From Bacteroidaceae bacterium (lineage in GTDB: Bacteria > Bacteroidota > Bacteroidia > Bacteroidales > Bacteroidaceae), in assembly GCA_017483765.1 (NCBI GenBank), contig JAFUVE010000026.1, positions 1 to 64,000 on the forward strand: a stretch of 64,000 bases of DNA. Direction: 5' to 3'. This document shows, piece after piece, positions 59,361 through 64,000 of the stretch (positions are counted from its first letter, which is position 1; each line of letters begins with the position of its first letter). The position numbers and the translations under genes are program-made. The notes below the pieces were generated by a model. It was not told the origin of the DNA. It worked only from the letters and a program-made list of their open reading frames with translations, and searched no databases.

Positions 59361-59374
59361 TGTCTTCCACTTAT

Positions 59375-59408
59375 TTTGTGCAAAATTAAATAAAAAATGC
59401 TATCTTTG
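59375..59408 (+). promoter_or_regulatory. Bacteroidetes-type promoter
   Basis: TTTG 59375-59378, 22-bp spacer, TATCTTTG 59401-59408. It overlaps the region just before mnmG and reads toward the U32 gene; heptamer units (GTTTAGA, GTTGAGA) follow at 59427-59460. Confidence 0.5.
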
Positions 59409-59557
59409 CAAATAATTTGGGAAATAGTTGAGAGTTTAGAGTTGAGAGTTTAGAGTGAAGTTACTTTTTTAAGGTGTTTTTTTCATTGAAGTAACTTTTC
59501 CGGTTGAGTGATGAAAGAACTATTGAAATCCCTGCTGATTAACAGCAACAGCGATAA

Positions 59558-60853
59558 ATGATTATGGAAGTAACAGAACAAAATAAACATACATTGGAAC
59601 GTAGAGATTTTGAGATTATGGCTCCTGTGGGGTCGAAGGAGAGTCTGGCGGCCGCATTGAATGCCGGTGCTGACTCTGTCTATTTCGGCATAGGCAAGCT
59701 GAATATGCGGGCCCATTCGGCCTCCGCGTTCGGCATTGACGACCTGAAGGAGATTGCGCGTGAGTGCCAGTCGCGCGGTGTGAAGAGCTATCTGACACTG
59801 AACACCATCATCTATGGCGAGGACATGGACTCGATGCGTGAGATGGTCGACGCAGCCAAGGCTGCCGGCATCAGTGCCGTCATAGCGAGCGATGTGGCGG
59901 TGATGACCTATTGCCGCGAAGTGGGTCAGGAGGTCCATCTGAGCACTCAGCTGAATATCTCCAACATAGAGGCTCTGAAATTCTATGCGCAGTTTGCCGA
60001 CGTGGTTGTGCTGGCCCGCGAGCTGAACATGTGGCAGGTGAAGGACATCTACGACGAGATCAGGCGTCAGCAGGTGAAAGGCCCGTCAGGCCGGCTGGTG
60101 CGGATCGAGATGTTCTGCCACGGCGCGCTCTGCATGGCCGTAAGCGGCAAGTGCTATCTGAGCCTGAACAATGCCGGACGGTCGGCCAATCGTGGAGAGT
60201 GCGTGCAGCTATGCCGCAGGGGATACGATGTGACGGACCTGGAGAGCGGCACGCAGCTGAATATCGACAACAAATACATCATGTCGCCCAAGGACCTGAA
60301 GACCATCCGGTTCATCGACATCATGATGAACGCCGGCGTCCGTGTGTTCAAGATTGAGGGTCGAGCACGCGGTCCGGAGTATGTGCAGGTGGTGGTGAGT
60401 GCCTACAACGAAGCCATCCATGCCGTGCTCGACGGCACATTCCATCAGGACCCGGCCCGTCAGCAGCGATGGGACGACGAGCTGTCCACCGTGTTCAACC
60501 GCGGCTTCTGGGACGGCTACTATCAGGGACAGCGGCTGGGAGAGTGGTGCGAGGTCTACGGGTCGAAAGCCACGGAGAAGAAAGTCTATGTCGGCAAATG
60601 CACGAAATACTTCACGAAGCTCGGGGTTGGTGAGTTCCTGGTGGAGAACGAGCCTTTGCATGTGGGCGACAAAATCCTGGTGACCGGCACGACCACCGGC
60701 GCTCTGATTCAGCCTGTGGAGGAGATACGCGACGACGGCGGCCCGGTGGACACAGCGGAGCGCGGCATGCTCATCGCCGTGAAGACACGTGAGCGAGTGC
60801 GTCCCAATGATAAATTATATGTGCTGCAAAACCGCTCATTATCAATGGAGTAA
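59558..60853 (+). CDS. Peptidase U32 family protein (TrhP/YegQ-like)
   Basis: 431 residues. Start of the TIM-barrel-like domain FEIMAPVGSKESLAAALNAGADSVYFGIGKLNMRA and the family signature RIEMFCHGALCMAVSGKCYLSLNNAGRSANRGECVQLCRRGYDV with the conserved Cys residues. A C-terminal RNA-binding-like beta domain follows (VYVGKCTKYFTKLGVGEFLVENEPLHVGDKILVTG). Related E. coli proteins take part in hydroxylation of tRNA U34 (TrhP) or 23S rRNA C2501 (RlhA), despite the peptidase name. Two start codons lie close together (ATG at 59558 and 59564). Confidence 0.9.
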   Translation: MIMEVTEQNKHTLERRDFEIMAPVGSKESLAAALNAGADSVYFGIGKLNMRAHSASAFGIDDLKEIARECQSRGVKSYLTLNTIIYGEDMDSMREMVDAAKAAGISAVIASDVAVMTYCREVGQEVHLSTQLNISNIEALKFYAQFADVVVLARELNMWQVKDIYDEIRRQQVKGPSGRLVRIEMFCHGALCMAVSGKCYLSLNNAGRSANRGECVQLCRRGYDVTDLESGTQLNIDNKYIMSPKDLKTIRFIDIMMNAGVRVFKIEGRARGPEYVQVVVSAYNEAIHAVLDGTFHQDPARQQRWDDELSTVFNRGFWDGYYQGQRLGEWCEVYGSKATEKKVYVGKCTKYFTKLGVGEFLVENEPLHVGDKILVTGTTTGALIQPVEEIRDDGGPVDTAERGMLIAVKTRERVRPNDKLYVLQNRSLSME

Positions 60854-60922
60854 AAAAGAAATAAAAAAATATCAAAAAAAATCCGAATTATTTTGTAACT
60901 TTTTATCCCCTATCACCGTCTT

Positions 60923-61423
60923 ATGAAAGAAGTGAGTTTCAAGAACGACATACTGCCGCTGAAGGACATCCTGTTCCGCCTGTCGGTCCGTATTACTCAG
61001 AACCGCGAGGATGCTGAGGACATCGTTCAGGAGACGCTCATACGCCTCTGGAATGAGACGAAACGTCAGGAGATTGACAATGTGAAGTCGTTTGCGATGA
61101 CGGTCTGCCGTAATCTTTCGCTCGACCACATCTCTAAGAAAGAGCATCAAGCCGTCTCTTTTGAGGAAGATCTCCACGACCAAGTGGATATCGGCAGTCA
61201 GCCGGACAGGATGATAGAGAGTAAGGAAAGATACGGATTTTTAAAGACGCTGATTGCCGAACTTCCAGAGAAACAACGTACCGCCCTTCAACTTCGGGAT
61301 ATCGAGGGACAGTCATACAAGGAGATTGCCGCTGAGATGGAAATATCGGAGAGCGACGTGAAGGTGAACATCTTCCGGGCCCGGCAGAAACTGAAGGAAC
61401 GTCTGAAAGGCTTGAAAAAATAA
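60923..61423 (+). CDS. ECF-type RNA polymerase sigma factor
   Basis: 166 residues. Region 2 (VRITQNREDAEDIVQETLIRLWNE) and region 4 (IAELPEKQRTALQLRDIEGQSYKEIAAEMEISESDVKVNIFRARQKLKERL) identify a group 4 sigma-70 factor. The next gene, 8 bp downstream, encodes a single-pass membrane protein that could be its anti-sigma factor. ECF pairs of this type usually answer envelope stress and autoregulate; no target promoter can be shown here. Confidence 0.92.
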   Translation: MKEVSFKNDILPLKDILFRLSVRITQNREDAEDIVQETLIRLWNETKRQEIDNVKSFAMTVCRNLSLDHISKKEHQAVSFEEDLHDQVDIGSQPDRMIESKERYGFLKTLIAELPEKQRTALQLRDIEGQSYKEIAAEMEISESDVKVNIFRARQKLKERLKGLKK

Positions 61424-61431
61424 TTTTAAAA

Positions 61432-61947
61432 ATGAGTTTAATGAACTATACATATATAGAGCAATTACTGGAACGCTACTGGCAGGGCGAGACGAATCTC
61501 GACGAGGAGCAGATTTTGAGGTCCTTCTTCTGCCAGGAGGATGTGCCCGACCACCTTCGGGAGTACGCCGAGTTCTTTTCCTTTGCCAGGGATTCTAAGA
61601 ACGAATGCGTGTCGGAAGATTTCGACTCCCGTTTCGCCGACATTCTGTCGGAGGAAGAAGAAAAGAAGACGGTGCGCGTGAAGGCCATCCGCATTCCGTT
61701 CAAGACGCGCCTGATGCCGTTGCTCAAGTCGGCAGCCGTAGTGGCGCTGACCCTCACCATCGGAGGAGCTGCACTGAGGGCTGTGATGGCTCCCGAAGAG
61801 CCCGACACCATACAGCTGACTACCGGCACCTACGTTCAGAGGCAGGACGTGAAGGCCGTGATAGAGGCGGCGCAACGCTCCATGACGGCAAAGGCCGACA
61901 GCATCAGCGACAAGAAGTCGGTGGACTCCGACCTGAAGACCGAATAA
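61432..61947 (+). CDS. Single-pass membrane protein, putative anti-sigma factor
   Basis: 171 residues; ATG at 61441 (MNYTYIEQLLERYWQGETNLDEEQIL) is the more usual start for this family. The cytoplasmic N-terminal part is followed by a Lys/Arg stretch and one membrane helix (~100-122, LMPLLKSAAVVALTLTIGGAALRAVM). The outer tail (PDTIQLTTGTYVQRQDVKAVIEAAQRSMTAK) is short. The ERYWQGETNLDEE opening is common in Bacteroidales proteins next to ECF sigma factors; it lacks the His-Cys zinc motif of classical anti-sigma domains, so the role is inferred from its place. Confidence 0.7.
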   Translation: MSLMNYTYIEQLLERYWQGETNLDEEQILRSFFCQEDVPDHLREYAEFFSFARDSKNECVSEDFDSRFADILSEEEEKKTVRVKAIRIPFKTRLMPLLKSAAVVALTLTIGGAALRAVMAPEEPDTIQLTTGTYVQRQDVKAVIEAAQRSMTAKADSISDKKSVDSDLKTE

Positions 61948-62052
61948 ATTGGGAACAAATTTTTTTGATATAATAATGTTACTAAAAACACCAAGAAGCT
62001 GTGAAGTTTCAATTCTCTCATGTAATGAATGAAAAGGTTTTTTAAAAACCAG

Positions 62053-62084
62053 AAAGCTCCGCTCCAACAGGCGGGGCTTTTTCC
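62053..62084 (+). terminator. Terminator after the sigma/anti-sigma pair
   Basis: AAAGCTCCGC (62053-62062) pairs with GCGGGGCTTT (62071-62080) with one G-T pair; TTCCTT follows. The rest of 61948-62331 holds hairpin-element copy 6 and heptamer-like AT sequence, no gene. Confidence 0.7.
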
Positions 62085-62107
62085 TTCTTTGAGGTTTGAA
62101 GTTTATT

Positions 62108-62176
62108 GACATGATTCTCGGCTGCGCTCGGCATAATTGAAGCGAGCTTCATTCTGCTCTCGCTTGCACGAGAATT
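62108..62176. repeat. ~70-bp hairpin element, copy 6
   Basis: ACATGATTCTCGGCTGCGCTC to CTCGCTTGCACGAGAATT; the two ends have changed together (TCTCG and CGAGA), i.e. compensatory bases that keep the stem. Confidence 0.8.
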
Positions 62177-62331
62177 GAAATTTGAGGTTTATAGACTGGT
62201 GGGCTTCGGTGCGTATCGGGTTGACTTTGTGCTTGGGAAGACGGATTCATCCCCTACTACAGGTTTGAGGTTTATTTCTTTGGTGAGAAATGTGTTTTTT
62301 TTATTGTCTTACAATTTTAATTTTTTGGAAA

Positions 62332-62967
62332 ATGTTGTTTGATGTTCACACACACAATCGTGAGACTCAGTCGCTTGCGATCGTGAATTGCGGCTTGGAG
62401 GATGATTTCAGCCGTTATCCCCGTTTTTCCCTCGGGTTGCATCCCTGGGACGTGGATGAGCATTGGAGGGAGAAAGTGGATGCCTATCGCCATTTGCTGA
62501 AAAATCCTCCGTTCGAGGGATTTAGGAATCAGCTGGTGGCATACGGTGAGATTGGGGTTGACAAGGTTCGTGGAGGAGATTTGCAGATGCAAATCGAGTG
62601 TTTCGAGGAGCAGTTGCTGATGGCTCACCACTTCGGACTTCCGGTCATTATCCATTGCGTGAAAGCCTATGAAGAGGTGTGGCGCAGCTTGCGTGACCTC
62701 TTGCTTCCGCATCCCTATCCGGTTATTTTTCATGGTTTCAGAGGAAAGCCCGAGCTGGCGTCATGGCTGCTCAGGTGGAATGTGGGCTATCTGTCGTTTG
62801 GACCGCACTTCAACGCCGACAGCCTTCGGCTGGCCTATGCTGCAGGCCGTATGTTTCTCGAGACCGACGACAGCGGCGTGTCCATCGGGGATGTCTACAC
62901 TTCTGCGTCCAAGGCCTTGAGCATTTCTCCTGCTGAGATCGTGGTGCCTGGAATATTCAGGTTGTAG
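62332..62967 (+). CDS. TatD family hydrolase
   Basis: 211 residues from the ATG at 62332, where the family starts (MLFDVHTHN, metal-binding HxH); the frame is open 14 codons earlier. Further metal-site motifs: FSLGLHPWDVD, YGEIGVDKV, PVIIHCVKAYEEVW, VIFHGFRGKPELA and MFLETDDSG with the last Asp. TatD proteins are metal-dependent DNases or phosphoesterases. This is the short Bacteroidales form (E. coli TatD has 260). Its 3' end overlaps that of folK by 73 bp in convergent orientation. Confidence 0.88.
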   Translation: MLFDVHTHNRETQSLAIVNCGLEDDFSRYPRFSLGLHPWDVDEHWREKVDAYRHLLKNPPFEGFRNQLVAYGEIGVDKVRGGDLQMQIECFEEQLLMAHHFGLPVIIHCVKAYEEVWRSLRDLLLPHPYPVIFHGFRGKPELASWLLRWNVGYLSFGPHFNADSLRLAYAAGRMFLETDDSGVSIGDVYTSASKALSISPAEIVVPGIFRL

Positions 62968-63389
62968 GCTATCTGAGCCAGCGGTTCGAGCACGAACCGC
63001 CGTTTGTGCATGAGAGGGTGGGGGATGGTGAGTCTGGGAGTCTGGATGACAAGGTCGTCGTATATGAGTATGTCGATGTCGATGACCCGGTCGTGGTAGA
63101 AATGGGTGGTCGTACCGTCGGGGTTTACGACGGTCTTGCTTTTCTGCATCCTTCCCAAGCTCCTCTCAATGGCCTGGCAGCGGTCGAGCAGCTCCATAGG
63201 CTTGAGGATGGTCTCTACCTCCACACAAGCGTTGAGAAAGTCATTTTCGCTTTCAAATCCCCATGGCTTTGTTACAATGAAGGCAGACTGGGCCTTCACA
63301 TTCCCAATCTGCCTGTCGATTTCCTTTATGGCGGCATTGAGGTTGGCCTCTTTGTCGCCTATGTTTGTGCCTAATGATAAGTATACCAT
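62895..63389 (-). CDS. folK: 2-amino-4-hydroxy-6-hydroxymethyldihydropteridine pyrophosphokinase
   Basis: 164 residues from the ATG at 63389, where homology begins (MVYLSLGTNIGDKEANLNAAI). Other HPPK motifs: VTKPWGFESENDFLNACVEVET, ERSLGRMQKSK, RVIDIDILIYDD and IPHPLMHKRRFVLEPLAQIA. Folate synthesis: transfers pyrophosphate from ATP to hydroxymethyl-dihydropterin. Starts 5 bp after queA ends, so part of the same minus-strand operon. The last 24 codons overlap the tatD end on the other strand. Confidence 0.95.
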   Translation of the reverse strand: MVYLSLGTNIGDKEANLNAAIKEIDRQIGNVKAQSAFIVTKPWGFESENDFLNACVEVETILKPMELLDRCQAIERSLGRMQKSKTVVNPDGTTTHFYHDRVIDIDILIYDDLVIQTPRLTIPHPLMHKRRFVLEPLAQIAYNLNIPGTTISAGEMLKALDAEV

Positions 63390-63394
63390 AGTAT

Positions 63395-64000
63395 TTAATC
63401 CACGATGAGGAGCGCGTCGCCGTATGTTCCGAACTTGTAGTCCCCTTTGAGCGCCTCGTTGTAGGCCTTCATCACGTATTCGTATCCTCCGAATGCGCAT
63501 GTCATCATGAGCATGGTGGTGAGCGGGAGCTGGAAGTTGACCACATACGCGTTGGCCACCGAGAACTCATATGGAGGGAAGATGAACTTGTTGGTCCATC
63601 CCTCGAATTCTTTCAGGATGCCTTCCGGACCGGCAGCGGTCTCAGTAGCTCTGAGCACGGATGCTCCCACGGCGCAAACCCTGGCGTTTTTCTCTTTCGA
63701 CTTGTTGACGATTCTGCATGCCTCTGCGTTGACGAACATCTGCTCGCTGTCGGTCTTGTGCTTGGTGAGGTCTTCCACGTCGATATTCCTGAAGTTGCCC
63801 AGTCCGGAGTGAACGGTGATGAAAGCCTGGTTGATGCCTTTGATTTCCATCCGTTTCATGAGTTCCCTCGAGAAATGCAGTCCTGTGGTCGGAGCTGTCA
63901 CGGCTCCTTCGTGCTTCGCATAGATGGTCTGGAACCACTCCATGTCCTCGGGCTGAGCCGGTCTGAGCTTTCTCACGTCCTCTGGAATCGGTGCCTCTCC
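63395..64000 (-). CDS. queA: tRNA preQ1(34) S-adenosylmethionine ribosyltransferase-isomerase (5' partial)
   Basis: The frame is open to the window edge (GEAPIPEDVRKLRPAQPEDMEWFQTIYAKHEGAVTAPTTGLHFSRELM), so the N-terminal part lies beyond 64000; 201 residues are visible. QueA motifs: the GAVTAPTTGLHF loop, FITVHSGLGNFRNI, ACRIVNKSKEKNARVCAVGASVLRATET and NFQLPLTTMLMMTCAFGG. It adds and isomerises the ribosyl group of SAM on preQ1 in tRNA to form epoxyqueuosine. The usual RYQTVYA motif reads WFQTIYA here. Followed by folK after 5 bp. Confidence 0.95.
   Translation of the reverse strand, partial: GEAPIPEDVRKLRPAQPEDMEWFQTIYAKHEGAVTAPTTGLHFSRELMKRMEIKGINQAFITVHSGLGNFRNIDVEDLTKHKTDSEQMFVNAEACRIVNKSKEKNARVCAVGASVLRATETAAGPEGILKEFEGWTNKFIFPPYEFSVANAYVVNFQLPLTTMLMMTCAFGGYEYVMKAYNEALKGDYKFGTYGDALLIVD

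Noticed and set aside
1..64000. tRNA, rRNA, transposase or integrase genes
   Set aside because: Gaps were read for tRNA-like arms and mobile-element motifs; nothing convincing was found, though a covariance search could still find a small RNA.

Overview
The window looks like a chromosome segment from a Bacteroidales bacterium, most likely Prevotella or a close relative. The reasons are: repeated promoters of the Bacteroidetes type (TTTG, 19-21 bp, TAnnTTTG) with no Shine-Dalgarno signal; secreted proteins ending in type 9 secretion-like or Prevotella-style tails; a metK / DUF4271 / hemD / rnpA / yidD housekeeping run; and TPR-transmembrane-HTH lipoprotein regulators. No rRNA, tRNA, transposase, integrase or CRISPR array was seen.

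Layout. 0-3.8 kb: a serpin C-terminus and two other secreted proteins, each ending in an almost identical dockerin-like module followed by the same palindrome. 3.8-11 kb: an outer-membrane DUF3943 protein and an LPS/LOS gene block (GT9, GT4 and GT2 on the minus strand; LicD and a Kdo/heptose-kinase-like protein divergent), then a YdcF/SanA protein. 11-17.1 kb: a phospho-signalling cluster with a zinc-ribbon protein, a Ser/Thr kinase, a VWA protein, a PP2C phosphatase and a WG-repeat membrane protein, resembling the TerY-phosphorylation triad. 17.1-30.8 kb: an accessory island led by a TPR-HTH regulator. It holds a broken RHS/SpvB locus: an N-terminal stub, an orphan RHS core with an HExxH tip, a 470-bp duplicated block, and a run of lipoproteins and small beta-barrels that could be immunity or cargo genes. 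31-36.8 kb: a LytTR regulator and a second signalling cluster with two FHA proteins, an acidic EF-hand protein, a caspase-like peptidase and a membrane PP2C.

37-64 kb is mainly core genome: metK, DUF4271, hemD, rnpA, yidD, an OmpA lipoprotein, a BASS transporter, a TPR protein, rsgA-frr, class I fumarase, apt, mnmG, a U32 peptidase-family protein, an ECF sigma factor with its partner, TatD, folK and queA. Two accessory units lie within it: a VTC / DUF4956 / DUF2490-like / dockerin / DUF4353 cluster (49.4-54.4 kb) and an AAA ATPase plus DUF4435 (TOPRIM-like) pair resembling the PARIS/OLD type of defence (54.5-56.6 kb).

The gaps are unusually rich in small repeats. They include a GC palindrome that often supplies the stop codon of the gene before it, a ~70-bp hairpin element (six copies), a 200-bp MITE-like element with terminal inverted repeats (two copies), a GTGGACGTCC element, degenerate 9-bp tandem repeats (six loci) and degenerate 7-bp tandem repeats. 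These repeats, and the linked kinase/VWA/PP2C and FHA/caspase/PP2C clusters around the RHS island, are the parts most worth following up.
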